Part shown: positions 1 through 9,765 of the stretch, one piece after another
How positions within the stretch are numbered: position 1 is the first letter of the stretch
How the letters are laid out: each line of letters begins with the position of its first letter
Origin: Deltaproteobacteria bacterium
GTDB taxonomy: Bacteria; Myxococcota_C; UBA6777
Assembly: GCA_006226375.1 (NCBI GenBank)
Contig: SBHC01000067.1
Span: 62,001-126,000, forward strand
DNA: 64,000 nt
Reading direction: 5' to 3'
Notes under the pieces: model-generated
What the model was told of the DNA's origin: nothing
Databases searched by the model: none
Seen by the model: only the letters and a program-made list of their open reading frames with translations
Translations under genes and position numbers: made by a program

Positions 1-735
1 CCCCTGGTTGCAACTTTGTGTGCGCAAACAAGCGTTTCCACAAGCACCACAATGGGCTGCGCTGGTGTTGACATCCACGCAAGTTCCGTTGCAATCGGAT
101 TGCCCACCCAGACACATGCATGTTCCGACATCACAAAAGAAGCCAGCGTTGCAAGCATTTCCACAGGCACCACAGTGTTGGTCGGAGGTCTTCGTGTCCA
201 CACACTGACCGTTGCAGTAAGACTGACCACCGGAGCAGGAGCACTTCCCTTGTTGGCATGTGGCGTTCCCTGCGCAAGCGTTGTTGCAAGCACCACAGTG
301 TTGGGAGCTAGAAAGCAGCGTGGCGCAAGTTCCTCCACACATGCTTTCGCCTTGGGGACACACACAGGTCCCTCCCACACAAGTTTGGCCCGTAGGACAT
401 GCAGGGCTACAAGGGATCGCTTCCGACAAAGGCTTGCACAATCCAGCAGCGCAGACCTCCCCCGTTTTGCAGGCCGTACCGCATCCACCACAGTTCGCTT
501 TGTCCAATTGAAGATCGGTACAAAGCAAACCACACCGTGTCATCCCAGTGGGACAGACCGTGAGACAGAGTGTCTCTTGGATGCACTCCGTGCCTGCAGG
601 GCAACCCCCAGCAACGCAAGAGGGGTTAGGGTTGGGCGGAGGAGCACTGCAGCCTGCAACGCTCCACCACAACATAAGCCCCACAATGGCAACCAAAGGA
701 GGCAAACGATAGACGCTGAACCCGATCGTTTTCAT
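1..735 (-). CDS. Cys-rich secreted lipoprotein (partial, runs off left edge)
   Basis: Reading the minus strand from an ATG at 735 gives 245 open codons that continue past the left edge, so the C-terminus is missing. The first ~30 residues are a signal peptide ending in a lipobox (S-V-A-G-C), so the mature protein is probably a lipoprotein. After a Pro/Asn linker come Cys-rich modules, including several copies of a C-G-x-C-x-x-A-C signature (QHCGACGNAC and variants) typical of secreted myxobacterial proteins of unknown role. The frame has no internal stop and the repeated Cys spacing makes coding certain. The upstream Shine-Dalgarno is weak (GGTGG). Function unknown; surface or matrix protein by inference. 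Confidence 0.85.
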   Translation of the reverse strand, partial: MKTIGFSVYRLPPLVAIVGLMLWWSVAGCSAPPPNPNPSCVAGGCPAGTECIQETLCLTVCPTGMTRCGLLCTDLQLDKANCGGCGTACKTGEVCAAGLCKPLSEAIPCSPACPTGQTCVGGTCVCPQGESMCGGTCATLLSSSQHCGACNNACAGNATCQQGKCSCSGGQSYCNGQCVDTKTSDQHCGACGNACNAGFFCDVGTCMCLGGQSDCNGTCVDVNTSAAHCGACGNACLRTQSCNQG

Positions 736-892
736 AAAAAGACCACCTACCAAACAAGTGAGAAGAGTCGTTTAAGACCGGCATAGCGTTGACAGCACGC
801 CAGTTTGCTTCTTTCTGTTTGGCATTGTGGGAAGCAGGGTTCAAAACCTTCAAAGATCGCCTAAATTATTTTTGTCCCCTTCGTTTTTAGAG

Positions 893-1813
893 CTACCCCT
901 TGAAGGTGGAAGGCCCAAGATCACCAAAAGGCTCGTCTCTCTCTCGAACGGCTTGTTTAAATCCGACCTCGGCTGCGCGTTGTTGAAACGCGAACCCCTC
1001 CGGTGTGTGACGAGCGATCCCATCAAACACGACGCCCATCACCTGAGCGCTGTGCAGCCCTTGGGACATCACGGTCTGGTTCAAGTTGAGTTTCATCATC
1101 ATCAACTGGTTGATGGGCATGCGAGCGATGCGGGAGAGCAAGATCTCGCAGCGTTCATCCAGTTCATCGCGGGAAGGCGCTTCAATCGCCAGGCCCCACT
1201 CCACAGCCTCTGTCCCCGAAAGACAGTCTCCTGTGAACAACAGACGCTTGGCTCGCTGCACACCCAGCCGGTGTGCCCAAAGCGCCGTCGTGGGTGTGCC
1301 CCAAACTCGGGCAGGAGGGTAGCCAATTTTGGCCTTGTCTTCAATCACCAACAAGTCAGAACACAGCGCCATATCTGTCCCCCCCGCCACACAGAAGCCA
1401 TGCACTTTGCACACCACAGGCTTGTTCGCATGAAACAACGACATAAAGCCTCGAACGTTCCTTTGCATCATGGCGTAATCCACCATCGGATCCCACGTCC
1501 CGTCGGGAGCATGATTCGTCGCAATCACCGCAGGATCGGTTGGCCCACCTTCACTTGTCTCTGCCGAGCCGCCTACGCCTTCCAGGCTCTCTTCTGCCGA
1601 AGCGACGAGGTCGTACCCACCGCAAAAGCCTTTCCCTGCACCCGAAAGCAGCATCACATGAACCTCGGGGTCCAGGTCTGCCTGCTCCACACAAGCGGTC
1701 AATTCTTGCGGCATTGCCAATGTAATTCCATTGCCACGCTGCGGTCGATTTAATGTGATTCGAGCGACACGTCCGGTTTTTTCGTAGGTCATGGTGGAGA
1801 GAGTTTGCATCAT
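893..1813 (-). CDS. Enoyl-CoA hydratase/isomerase (crotonase) family protein
   Basis: A 306-residue crotonase-fold protein, slightly longer than the usual ~260. The N-terminus has the VARITLNRPQ strand-turn typical of the family; GAGKGFCGGYDL forms the first oxyanion-hole strand and the GFCVAGGTDMAL region the second, with GYPPARVWG after it. These enzymes hydrate or isomerise acyl-CoA esters. The family Glu that normally follows the second oxyanion loop is not obvious, so the exact reaction is open. An AAAGGG lies seven bases before the ATG at 1813; later ATGs at 1810 and 1792 are possible. It starts 28 bp after the dehydrogenase-like gene upstream and is probably co-transcribed with it. Confidence 0.9.
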   Translation of the reverse strand: MMQTLSTMTYEKTGRVARITLNRPQRGNGITLAMPQELTACVEQADLDPEVHVMLLSGAGKGFCGGYDLVASAEESLEGVGGSAETSEGGPTDPAVIATNHAPDGTWDPMVDYAMMQRNVRGFMSLFHANKPVVCKVHGFCVAGGTDMALCSDLLVIEDKAKIGYPPARVWGTPTTALWAHRLGVQRAKRLLFTGDCLSGTEAVEWGLAIEAPSRDELDERCEILLSRIARMPINQLMMMKLNLNQTVMSQGLHSAQVMGVVFDGIARHTPEGFAFQQRAAEVGFKQAVRERDEPFGDLGPSTFKG

Positions 1814-1841
1814 GAAACAGCCCTTTGAGTGCGTTCAGGGA

Positions 1842-4256
1842 TTAGCGCAGGATCTTGGCTCGTTCAGGGTCGTACAACACGTCATCGTGTCGAGTCGCCG
1901 GGATAGGCTCCCCCAAACATTCGATGACATAGCGTTCGTGATGAGCTTCTTCAGTAGGTACGTATCCGTAAGCAATGGTAGCTTGCAATGTGTGTCCATA
2001 CCCACCGCTCGTCAGCACACCCAACACCGTGTCGTTGTGAATGATGGTCTCACCACCCAAAAGCTCAACATCTTTGTCCAAGGTAAAGCAACACAGGGTT
2101 CTTTCGGGACCATCCCGGTGGACTTCTTCCAACACATCACGACCGATGCAACGAACCTTCTTCTTGAGATTCACACAGAAGTCGAGGCCTGCCTCAAAAG
2201 GGTTGTAATCCGGGGTGAGATCTTTGCTCCAATACCGGTATCCTTTCTCCAAACGAAGCGACTCGATGGCCCTGTAACCTGCGTTCGCGATGCCAAAGTC
2301 CTTCCCTGCTTCCCACAACGTTTCGTACACATGACAAGCGTACTCGTTGGGGATATGAAGCTCCCACCCCAGCTCTCCAACGTATGTGACTCGCAAGGCA
2401 CGCACCATCGCATACCCGATGTTGATTTCCCGGCAATGACCGAAAGGAAAGACTTCGTGCGAGACGTCATCTTCGGTGACCTTTTGCAACACATCCCGAG
2501 CATGAGGTCCACAGAGGTTGAGCACCGCGTACGATGAAGTCACATCGGAGAGAAACACAGAGCCATCGCGGGGCATGTGTTGCTGCATCCAATCACGATC
2601 GTGCAAACCAAACGCTGTACCTGTCGTGATATAGAAAAGCTCCTCCCCAAATCGTGAAACTGTCAGGTCACACTCAATCCCACCTTGCTCATTGCAGAAC
2701 TGGGTGTAGGTTAAGCGCCCCACTGGCTTGCGAACATTGTTGTCTGCAAGCTTCTGGAGAAACATCAACGCCCCAGGGCCTCGGACTTCCATTTTGCTGA
2801 ACGATGTTTGATCGATGAGAGCCACGCGCTCCCGCACCGCACGACATTCTTCACCCACGTGGTCAAACCAGTTGGGTTTCCCAAAGGTGGGGATATCCTT
2901 GGGTTCGACCCCTTCAGGCGCAAACCAGTTGGGTCGCTCCCAGCCAAACCGGGCTCCAAACACAGCCCCCTGTGCTTTGAGAGTGGAGTAGAGCGGACTC
3001 CGTCGGCCAGGTCGAGCGGATTCATGTTCTTCGTGAGGCCAGCTCAACGTGTAGTGCTTGCCGTACAACTCGAGGGTTCGCGACCGGTTGTAACGATCGC
3101 TTCGATGGTGAGGACCAAACCGACGGATATCGACAGGCCACAGGTCGAACGAAGGCTGCCCTTCCACGATCCATTCGGCCAGCATTCGACCGGCTCCACC
3201 TCCTGCCGCAATACCATGAGCGTTGAAGCCTGCCGCGACATAGAAGTTATCCAGTTCAGGAGCGCGGCCCATGACAAAGTGGCCATCCGGTGTAAACGCT
3301 TCAGGACCATTGATAAGCTCCCGCACACCGACAGTCCCAAGGATGGGGGTACGTTGCAGGGCCAATTCTGCGAGCTGTTCAAAGTGGGGAAAATTCGGCG
3401 GAAGGAGCTGCTGCCCGAAGTCATGGGGGATTCCTTTTTCGGCCCAAGGGATGGGGTTAAACTCATACCCACCCATGCTCAAGGCGCCCACCTCTTCTTT
3501 GTAGTACACAAGATTGTCGGGGTCTCGCATGGTTGGGATATCCTTGGGTAGGTCGGGGATCTTCTCCGACACCATATACTGATGCTCCACCGGCACAACA
3601 GGAATGTTCACCCCAGCCATTCGTCCCAGTTCACGGGACCATAACCCTGCTGCCACGACAACGATCTCGGCTTCGATGTCACCCTGATCCGTGTGCACCG
3701 TCGTGGCTCGACGTTGTTGAACCGTTATCCCCGTCACGCGTGTTTGACGTTGGAATGTAACTCCCGAAGCCCGCGCCCCTTTCGCCAAAGCCTGGGTAAT
3801 TCCGCTGGGGTCAGCGTGACCGTCGGTAGGGAGGAACGCAGCCCCCACCACGTTGTCGAGGGTCATAATGGGGAACAGTTCGTACGCTTCCTGAGGTGTC
3901 AGGAGGTGCATCTCCAAGCCAAAGCTACGGGCCGTGGTTGCTCCCTTTTTGAGTTCGATCCATCGCTCCTGCGAGGAAGCAAGACGCAGTCCCCCTACAG
4001 GTTTCCACCCTGTAGACTGACCGGTTTCAGCCTCCAAACGTTCGTACAACTCCACGCTGTACTTCAACATCTTCGTGACGTTACGCGACGAGCGCAGCTG
4101 ACCGACCAGTCCTGCGGCGTGCCACGTTGAGCCACTGGTTAGCTCTTCTTTTTCAACCACCAAAACATCGCTCCACCCCATTTTTCCGAGATGGTATGCG
4201 ATGCTGCAGCCCACAATCCCACCACCCACAATCACCACTTGCGCTTTCTTTGGCAT
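1842..4256 (-). CDS. Dimethylglycine/sarcosine dehydrogenase-like flavoprotein with GcvT domain
   Basis: An 804-residue protein. Residues ~5-380 are a DAO-type FAD domain with VVIVGGGIVGCSIAYHLG as the dinucleotide-binding loop. A TSGSTWHAAGL motif at ~41-51 carries the His that holds FAD covalently in dimethylglycine and sarcosine dehydrogenases. Residues ~430-800 are a GcvT/aminomethyltransferase fold that passes the one-carbon unit to tetrahydrofolate in this family. Length and domain order match. The substrate, a methylated glycine or related amine, is inferred. An AGGAG lies upstream of the ATG at 4256. The gene leads a two-gene unit with the crotonase. Confidence 0.9.
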   Translation of the reverse strand: MPKKAQVVIVGGGIVGCSIAYHLGKMGWSDVLVVEKEELTSGSTWHAAGLVGQLRSSRNVTKMLKYSVELYERLEAETGQSTGWKPVGGLRLASSQERWIELKKGATTARSFGLEMHLLTPQEAYELFPIMTLDNVVGAAFLPTDGHADPSGITQALAKGARASGVTFQRQTRVTGITVQQRRATTVHTDQGDIEAEIVVVAAGLWSRELGRMAGVNIPVVPVEHQYMVSEKIPDLPKDIPTMRDPDNLVYYKEEVGALSMGGYEFNPIPWAEKGIPHDFGQQLLPPNFPHFEQLAELALQRTPILGTVGVRELINGPEAFTPDGHFVMGRAPELDNFYVAAGFNAHGIAAGGGAGRMLAEWIVEGQPSFDLWPVDIRRFGPHHRSDRYNRSRTLELYGKHYTLSWPHEEHESARPGRRSPLYSTLKAQGAVFGARFGWERPNWFAPEGVEPKDIPTFGKPNWFDHVGEECRAVRERVALIDQTSFSKMEVRGPGALMFLQKLADNNVRKPVGRLTYTQFCNEQGGIECDLTVSRFGEELFYITTGTAFGLHDRDWMQQHMPRDGSVFLSDVTSSYAVLNLCGPHARDVLQKVTEDDVSHEVFPFGHCREINIGYAMVRALRVTYVGELGWELHIPNEYACHVYETLWEAGKDFGIANAGYRAIESLRLEKGYRYWSKDLTPDYNPFEAGLDFCVNLKKKVRCIGRDVLEEVHRDGPERTLCCFTLDKDVELLGGETIIHNDTVLGVLTSGGYGHTLQATIAYGYVPTEEAHHERYVIECLGEPIPATRHDDVLYDPERAKILR

Positions 4257-4419
4257 AAAGAGCTCCTATCCAGGACGATGTTGTAATGCACTTGAAGATC
4301 CAACTAGAAGATGGAGACCTACAAGTATAGTGGGTAGACCTCAACGATGAAACAAGAATCTCAGGAGAATCGTAGGAAAGGAGAAGGAAAGGAGGTCATG
4401 GAAGCCCGTTGACGAAGAT

Positions 4420-4890
4420 TTAATCGATCTCTTTCAGGAGTTTGTCCACGTGACCTTTGGCGCGAACGTTGTCCATAATCCTCACAAGGGTGCCTTCTTC
4501 GTCGATCAAGAAAGTCGAACGCACAATCCCCATATAGGTTTTGCCGTAGTTCTTCTTCTCACGCCACACCCCGTAGGCTTCAGCCACAGCATGGTCCGTG
4601 TCCGAGAGCAGAGGAAAGTTCAGGTTGTGCTTTTCTCGAAAGGCTTCGTGACGCTCCACAGGGTCAGGAGAGACACCATAGACGTTGTACCCTTTGCTTG
4701 CGAAATCTTCCTGACGCTCGGTGAAGTCACAAGCTTGGATGGTGCAACCGGGCGTCATGTCTTTCGGATAAAAGTACAGAATCACCTTCTGCCCACGAAG
4801 GGAGGAAAGTGTAACATCGCCCTCTGTGTCGGAAGGAAGCGTAAAGTCAGGTGCAGGATTGCCTTCTTGAAGGACCGGATTGATCGCCAT
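4420..4890 (-). CDS. bcp: Thiol peroxidase of the Bcp/PrxQ type
   Basis: A 156-residue peroxiredoxin with no signal peptide, hence cytoplasmic. The peroxidatic Cys lies in DMTPGCTIQACDFTER (about residue 49), with a second Cys five residues later, the usual resolving position in PrxQ enzymes. ILYFYPKD precedes it and the C-terminal RSTFLIDEEG strand is typical. It reduces hydroperoxides at the expense of thioredoxin. A GAGGTG lies seven bases before the ATG at 4890. It stands alone, divergent from nothing recognisable. Confidence 0.95.
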   Translation of the reverse strand: MAINPVLQEGNPAPDFTLPSDTEGDVTLSSLRGQKVILYFYPKDMTPGCTIQACDFTERQEDFASKGYNVYGVSPDPVERHEAFREKHNLNFPLLSDTDHAVAEAYGVWREKKNYGKTYMGIVRSTFLIDEEGTLVRIMDNVRAKGHVDKLLKEID

Positions 4891-5301
4891 TGTTCACCTC
4901 GCGTTGTGCTGTTGAGTCTGGGCTTGTCCAAGTTCAGGTAGACCCCATCCGGTCGAGGGTATAGGGGCGAAGAGCAACCCATGTCAAGTCTGAAGAGAAC
5001 GCCCATGCGACCTCCAAAGCAAGGGAAACAAACAGAAAGGCTTTGTGCTTTCTTGGAGTTGGAACACCCGATGCTGTCACTGATGGTGCTGTATCGTTCT
5101 TTCGACAAGGGTTTCACGTTTGCGCAACATCACGTTGCAGGCACGCAACGCCTCTCGCTATGCTTTCGTCCGTTGTTGCGTCCTGCTCCTTGAAAGTTTC
5201 TGCTGTATGGAAGGGTTGCAGGGAATAGACGTTGTGGCACACAAGGTGCAGAGCCTGGGACGTCGCAAGAATGTGACAAACAACCAAGGGAGAAGAAAGC
5301 C
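4891..5301. other. Intergenic region without a supportable gene
   Basis: This stretch separates the divergent bcp gene from the membrane-protein gene. Short open frames exist on both strands but have no ribosome-binding site or recognisable protein. It should hold the promoters of both neighbours. I saw no strong inverted repeat. Confidence 0.5.
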
Positions 5302-5796
5302 ATGATGTCACACAAAACAACCCTGGACCCTGCCAAAGCTCGAAAGATTCGATGGACGTACGGTTTTTTGGCTGCGATGATGTTGGAAGTTGGTTTAATC
5401 ACGTGGGGAGCGTTTGTTTGGTTTCTGGTCAAACGCTCCATTCCTTTTCTGCCTGTCGGTGAAGTGGGAGCCTACTTGTTCGCAACCATCGGATCCATTT
5501 CTTTGGGACTAAGTTGGTTTGCCTTCCGCATCGCGCGGGAACCCAAGCTGGCAAGGCACACAGGAGGACCGATTGCCGCAGGATTGGTCCTTATGGCTCT
5601 GGCCCGAGGCATCGCGCTTGTGTTTGGGCAAGAACTCCGCCAACTTCTTCCGATGGTTCTGCTCACAGAGGTTGTGCTTCTGTGTTTGCTGGGTTTTGTG
5701 GTCGCCTGGAACAGCTACACACCCAAAAGCACAGCCCCCTTCATTGGCTATGACGACGAAGAAGAACCAACGGAGCCATCTCCCCAAGCGGTCTAG
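5302..5796 (+). CDS. Small four-helix membrane protein, unknown function
   Basis: A 164-residue protein with four hydrophobic segments, at about residues 18-46, 54-76, 88-107 and 115-137. It ends in an acidic cytoplasmic-type tail (YDDEEEPTEPSP). A GGGAGAAGAAAG lies just upstream; two ATGs (5302 and 5305) follow each other and the first was taken. I do not recognise the family, and neighbours give no clue. Confidence 0.75.
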   Translation: MMSHKTTLDPAKARKIRWTYGFLAAMMLEVGLITWGAFVWFLVKRSIPFLPVGEVGAYLFATIGSISLGLSWFAFRIAREPKLARHTGGPIAAGLVLMALARGIALVFGQELRQLLPMVLLTEVVLLCLLGFVVAWNSYTPKSTAPFIGYDDEEEPTEPSPQAV

Positions 5797-5834
5797 GAAC
5801 CCAAAGGTGGAAGGCCCGTGAATGGGCGATACTG

Positions 5835-6194
5835 TTATTGACTTGCTTCCATGGCCATCTGGAACCCGCCAAAGATCATCCGCTGACCGTCAAAGGGAGG
5901 CTCATTCATATCGCATTGTAGGCTTGGGTCTTCCATCGTTTTTTTCATGCCTTCGTCGCGCGTTTGTTTGTCTGGCCATGTGATCCATGAGAACACAACC
6001 GCCTCATCCTCCGACTTCTTGACAGCCATTGGAAAGGAAGTGACTTTCCCATCAGGGACATCATCTTCCCAACACTCCACATGTTGCAAGGCGCCGTTTT
6101 GAAGAAAGACAGTGGATGCTTTCTTGGACATCGCAAGGTATTCCTGCTTTTTGTCTTTGGGCACAGCCAGTACAAATCCATCAACGTACGTCAT
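5835..6194 (-). CDS. DUF1428 family protein (YbaA-like)
   Basis: A 119-residue protein that matches the DUF1428/YbaA family over its whole length: MTYVDGFVLAVP at the start, the ECWEDDVPDGKVTSFPMAVK block in the middle and the FDGQRMIFGGF block near the end. These are small ferredoxin-like-fold proteins of unclear role. An AAGGAG precedes the ATG. It lies 12 bp downstream of the SRPBCC gene, and in bacteria both families often travel together in stress-type operons, so co-transcription is likely. Confidence 0.9.
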   Translation of the reverse strand: MTYVDGFVLAVPKDKKQEYLAMSKKASTVFLQNGALQHVECWEDDVPDGKVTSFPMAVKKSEDEAVVFSWITWPDKQTRDEGMKKTMEDPSLQCDMNEPPFDGQRMIFGGFQMAMEASQ

Positions 6195-6206
6195 CTCATT
6201 TTCTCC

Positions 6207-6626
6207 TTACTGGTTTGCTTCTACATACTTCTTGAAGTTATTCAGAATCGCTTGCCACCCTGTGCGTTGCATCTCGGCAGAGTTGCTGTCTTCGGGCTCA
6301 AAGTGAGTTGTGACCTTGGTTGCACCGTCCAGCTCTTCAAAGTGGGTGGTGACCGCTCTTCCATCTCCAAGAGAGTAGGCCAAGATTTGGGGCTTTTCGA
6401 CTCGGCTGTAGGTCGCCTCAAAGTCAAACCCAAAGCTGCCATCTTTGGCCTCCATACGTGACTTCAGCGTCCCTCCCACTCTCACATCGTTGCTCGCGTT
6501 TGGACAGTGCCAGTCCTCGGAGGCAAAGTTCCACTGGGTGATATGCTCAGGAGCCGTCCAATACTCCCAAACCTGTTCTGGACTGGCTTGGATGGTCGCA
6601 TCAATGACGATCGCTTCTATGCTCAT
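6207..6626 (-). CDS. SRPBCC/AHSA1-type protein
   Basis: A 139-residue START-like/AHSA1 protein. The opening IDATIQASPEQVWEYWTAPE and the ITQWNFASEDWHCP block are characteristic of the polyketide cyclase / activator-of-Hsp90 ATPase-like group, which binds small hydrophobic ligands. The open frame extends 46 codons further upstream, but an AAGGAGAG seven bases before the ATG at 6626 and the family boundary both favour that start. It precedes the DUF1428 gene. Ligand unknown. Confidence 0.88.
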   Translation of the reverse strand: MSIEAIVIDATIQASPEQVWEYWTAPEHITQWNFASEDWHCPNASNDVRVGGTLKSRMEAKDGSFGFDFEATYSRVEKPQILAYSLGDGRAVTTHFEELDGATKVTTHFEPEDSNSAEMQRTGWQAILNNFKKYVEANQ

Positions 6627-7038
6627 CGAAAGTCTCTCCTTGGGTTGAAAAGGCCCGCTCGCGTCCTTGCAGCGTTGGACCCAGGAACAAAGGAATTGCA
6701 CCAGGGAAAAGTCCCTGCGCTCTGCGGTTGCATTGCATAGACCGCTGCCCGGTCCCAAACTCATCGGTGGATGGACATTTTTTTTCAGACGCTGGTTTCA
6801 TCAGCCTTGCAGCGCCCGGCTGTTCCATGACAAGCATCGCAGCCAAGACACCCAGACAGAGACAAGACTTTCTCCTTCTTTGGATTCACTTTCACGAGCA
6901 TTCTTCGTGAATTTTATGTATAGAGAGTTGTCCCAGGAGCTGTCTGGATGCCCCCTCCCACAAGGGAACATTGGGTCATCCTCCACAGCCTGAAAAAGCA
7001 ATGTGATTCACAGCCATTTTTCACAAAAGGAACCACAC
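6627..7038. other. Intergenic region, divergent promoters
   Basis: No protein with a credible start is visible on either strand. The region must hold the promoters of the leftward SRPBCC gene and the rightward Spy-like gene. The only clear structure is the 21-bp inverted repeat at 6891-6911. Confidence 0.5.
6891..6911. promoter_or_regulatory. Perfect 7-bp inverted repeat, possible operator
   Basis: TTCACGA and TCGTGAA flank a 7-base spacer. The repeat lies about 130 bp before the Spy-like gene and just upstream of an AT-rich TTTTATGTATAG segment that could serve as a -10 region. A dimeric repressor or activator site is an inference. Confidence 0.35.
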
Positions 7039-7923
7039 ATGAACATGTTCGTGAAGTTGTTAGGTTGCCTCTGGATCGGCGTTGGAGTTGGTTTTGCTCC
7101 CGTATCTCTTGCACAAGCCAAACCCCATTACAAAAAGGGCCACCCCACCAGCAAGCCCTGGTTTCGGACGCTGAAGCCCGAACAGCGCCAGAAGATCATG
7201 GAGCTTCGCCTGAGCTACTTGCAAAAAGTTGCGCCGCTCAAAGCTCGCCTTCGCCTTTTGAAGGTTGAGCTTGTGGTGATCTCATCGCAAAAGAAGCTGG
7301 ACTCCAAGGCCTTGAACGCCAAGCTCCAGCAGTTTGCTCAGGCCAAGATCCAGTTGATTCAAGCCAAGATTAACTTCCAACGAAGCTTGATGTCACAGCT
7401 CGGTCCCAAACAGCAGATGCGCTACCGCATGAAGCTTCTTTACAAGAGCATGCGGGGAAGAAAGCACCGGCATCGTGGCATGTATCACCACCGCAAAAGG
7501 TACCGCCGAGGTCGTATGTTTGGCCACAACAAACGTATGTACCGGATGCGTCGTCGCATGTTCCGCCGAGGCAATCCTTGGCTTCAACGACGATGGCGCA
7601 TGGACGGACGACGACATCGTCGAATGAGAGGCGACCGCGGCCTCCGACGGTCGTCCCCATGGTCTCGCTTGGACGATGACTCCCCAGCCCCCAACAAACA
7701 GGCCAAAGACAAAGACGACGACCCAAACGATGCTCGGGACAACGACCGTGAAGGCGACCGAGACGAAGGCCGCGACAACGACAAAAACGATACCAAAGCC
7801 AAAAACAAAAAAGACAAAGACAAAGACAAAGACAAAAACAACACCGATGATGATGACGACGATGACGACGATGACGATGACGATGATGACGACGATAGCA
7901 ACAGCTCCTCACCTGACCAATAA
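7039..7923 (+). CDS. Spy/CpxP-like periplasmic protein with basic middle and poly-Asp tail
   Basis: A 294-residue exported protein. The signal peptide ends near residue 23 (PVSLAQA). Residues ~40-130 are helical and Gln/Lys-rich with LKPEQRQKIMELRLSY, which resembles the LTxxQ-type helices of Spy/CpxP stress chaperones. Residues ~140-205 are dominated by Arg, His and Met. The remainder is extremely acidic, ending in a run of at least 15 Asp. The start at 7039 was chosen over an upstream ATG because of the AAAGGA and the signal peptide. Such His/Met and Asp tracts suggest metal binding, but this is inference. Confidence 0.75.
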   Translation: MNMFVKLLGCLWIGVGVGFAPVSLAQAKPHYKKGHPTSKPWFRTLKPEQRQKIMELRLSYLQKVAPLKARLRLLKVELVVISSQKKLDSKALNAKLQQFAQAKIQLIQAKINFQRSLMSQLGPKQQMRYRMKLLYKSMRGRKHRHRGMYHHRKRYRRGRMFGHNKRMYRMRRRMFRRGNPWLQRRWRMDGRRHRRMRGDRGLRRSSPWSRLDDDSPAPNKQAKDKDDDPNDARDNDREGDRDEGRDNDKNDTKAKNKKDKDKDKDKNNTDDDDDDDDDDDDDDDDDSNSSSPDQ

Positions 7924-8134
7924 ATAGAGCTTCCAACACCTCCCCTGAGTTCTCTTTCCCCAGCATTCACAGTCCCCTCTCCCCCTCCTGTTCTTGACTT
8001 TCTTGAACCTCTCGATTACACAACATCCTCTTGAAACAAGGCAGCCATCCCGAGGAAGCACTCTCTCCACTTCAGGAATAGAACAACAACGCAAGCGCCA
8101 TGAAGACCCCAGCCCACATGATGAAGTTTCACCC

Positions 8135-8929
8135 ATGAAACGATGTATGCCTCACCTTCTGGGTGTCTTTCGTTCCGGGTTTGGACTGCTGGTGTTGGTC
8201 GTTCTTGCTTGTGGTTGCAAACCTGGAGCCTCCTCCAACACTCTCCGCGTCTTCGCTGCATCGTCCCTTTTGGAAGCCTTCACAGACCTCCAAACAGCCT
8301 TTCAATCCAAGCATCCTACAACCAAGATAGAGTTGTCCTTTGCGGGCAGTCAGGTGTTGCGGTTGCAGCTGGAGCAAGGAGCAAGAGCCGATATCTTTGC
8401 ATCAGCCAATCCATCACACATGAAGGTTCTGCATCAGTCAGGCCGAGTGACAACGCCACAAACGTTTGCTTACAACGAGCTTGTGTTGATTGTTCCTCGG
8501 AAGAATCCGGCCAGTCTCAGGACCTTTCAAGACCTTCCCAAAGCGAAAAAGCTTGTGGTGGGAACCCAACATGTCCCCATTGGAAGCTACACCCTCAAGG
8601 TGTTGAAGCAGGCAAGCCATGTGTATGGAGCTACGTTCCAGGCGAAGGTCATGCGCCACATTGTTTCGTATGAGAGCAACGTCCGGCTGGTTCGCGCAAA
8701 GGTCGCGTTGGGAGAGGCAGACGCAGCCATTGTGTACCTTACCGACGCTCGCTCCTCCTCCAAGGTAAAGACCATTCCGATCCCCTCCTCCATCAATGCA
8801 AAGGTTCGCTACCCTGTTGCCGTTGTCAAAGCAGCGCAGAACAAAAAGCTCGCGTTGCAGTGGGTCCAGTTTTTGTTGTCGACCACAGGCAAGCGCATAC
8901 TCAAGCGTCATGGGTTTGTTGTCCCATGA
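8135..8929 (+). CDS. modA: Molybdate ABC transporter substrate-binding lipoprotein ModA
   Basis: A 264-residue lipoprotein: hydrophobic signal ending in V-L-A-C-G at about residue 26. The family strand [13 protein letters not shown], the FAGSQVL binding loop, and [11 protein letters not shown] follow; the C-terminal [11 protein letters not shown] hinge also fits. It captures molybdate or tungstate in the periplasm for ModBC. The start at 8135 gives a proper lipoprotein signal; the frame is open further upstream. Its TGA overlaps the modB ATG, so the genes are translationally coupled. Confidence 0.93.
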   Translation: MKRCMPHLLGVFRSGFGLLVLVVLACGCKPGASSNTLRVFAASSLLEAFTDLQTAFQSKHPTTKIELSFAGSQVLRLQLEQGARADIFASANPSHMKVLHQSGRVTTPQTFAYNELVLIVPRKNPASLRTFQDLPKAKKLVVGTQHVPIGSYTLKVLKQASHVYGATFQAKVMRHIVSYESNVRLVRAKVALGEADAAIVYLTDARSSSKVKTIPIPSSINAKVRYPVAVVKAAQNKKLALQWVQFLLSTTGKRILKRHGFVVP

Positions 8930-9765
8930 AGAATACCTCTCAGAGCCTTTGGCGCTCCTGGTTTGTCCTTCCAGCCTTGGTGATGGTGGGGTTGCTTGCC
9001 ATTCCTTTTCTCGGGCTCCTTGTCTCTTCGTCGCCCAGTAACATTATGGCTGGCATAAAGCATCCTTTGTTTGGAGCGGCCCTTTGGTTAAGTGCCAAAA
9101 CAACATTCCTCAGCCTTACGTTTGTTGTCGGCTTGGGCACGCCGCTGGCCTGGTGGCTTTCGCGAACGTCAGGACCCCAACAACGCCTGCTTGAAACGCT
9201 GGTCGATCTGCCGATGGTCCTGCCTCCCGCGGTGGTGGGTATCGGTTTGCTCTCCTCACTCGGTCGCAACGGATTCTTGGGGCCGCTGTTGGAGACATTG
9301 CATCTTCAAATCCCTTTCACAACAGCGGCGGTCGTGTTTGCGCAAGTAACGGTGTCTTCGCCTTTCTACATACAGTCTGCAGCAGCGGCGTTCCGCGATG
9401 TGGATCAGGACTTGCTGCTTGTAGCGAGGACATTGGGTCAGTCACCAACGGGCGTGTTTTTCCGCGTGGTGATTCCCATCGCGTTGCCGGGCCTGGTTTC
9501 GGGTATCGCTCTCTCGTGGGGCCGTGCGCTGGGTGAGTTTGGAGCCACGTTGCTGTTTGCCGGCAACTTTACAGGCCGAACTCAAACCATGCCTCTCGCC
9601 ATTTATATGGCTTTGGAGTCCGACGTCCGGGTCGCTCTCGCCTTGTCCTTGTTTCTCGCAGGGTTTGGCGTATTGCTGTTGTTAACTCTGCGCGTGTTGC
9701 CGAAACTTTCGGCCCATCGGCGTACGATGAGGCCCCCTCCTCCTGCCTCAGGGAGGAAGCTGTGA
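8926..9765 (+). CDS. modB: Molybdate ABC transporter permease ModB
   Basis: A 279-residue inner-membrane permease with five to six membrane spans. The EAA loop is visible as [20 protein letters not shown] followed by [15 protein letters not shown], the classic ModB/CysT signature. It forms the molybdate channel with ModC. ATG overlaps the modA stop (ATGA), and the stop overlaps the start of modC. It is somewhat longer than E. coli ModB because of an N-terminal extension. Confidence 0.93.
   Translation: MKNTSQSLWRSWFVLPALVMVGLLAIPFLGLLVSSSPSNIMAGIKHPLFGAALWLSAKTTFLSLTFVVGLGTPLAWWLSRTSGPQQRLLETLVDLPMVLPPAVVGIGLLSSLGRNGFLGPLLETLHLQIPFTTAAVVFAQVTVSSPFYIQSAAAAFRDVDQDLLLVARTLGQSPTGVFFRVVIPIALPGLVSGIALSWGRALGEFGATLLFAGNFTGRTQTMPLAIYMALESDVRVALALSLFLAGFGVLLLLTLRVLPKLSAHRRTMRPPPPASGRKL

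Noticed and set aside
7790-7905. Minus-strand Ser-rich frame opposite the poly-Asp tail
   Set aside because: It is the mirror of GAT/GAC codons and has no start signal.
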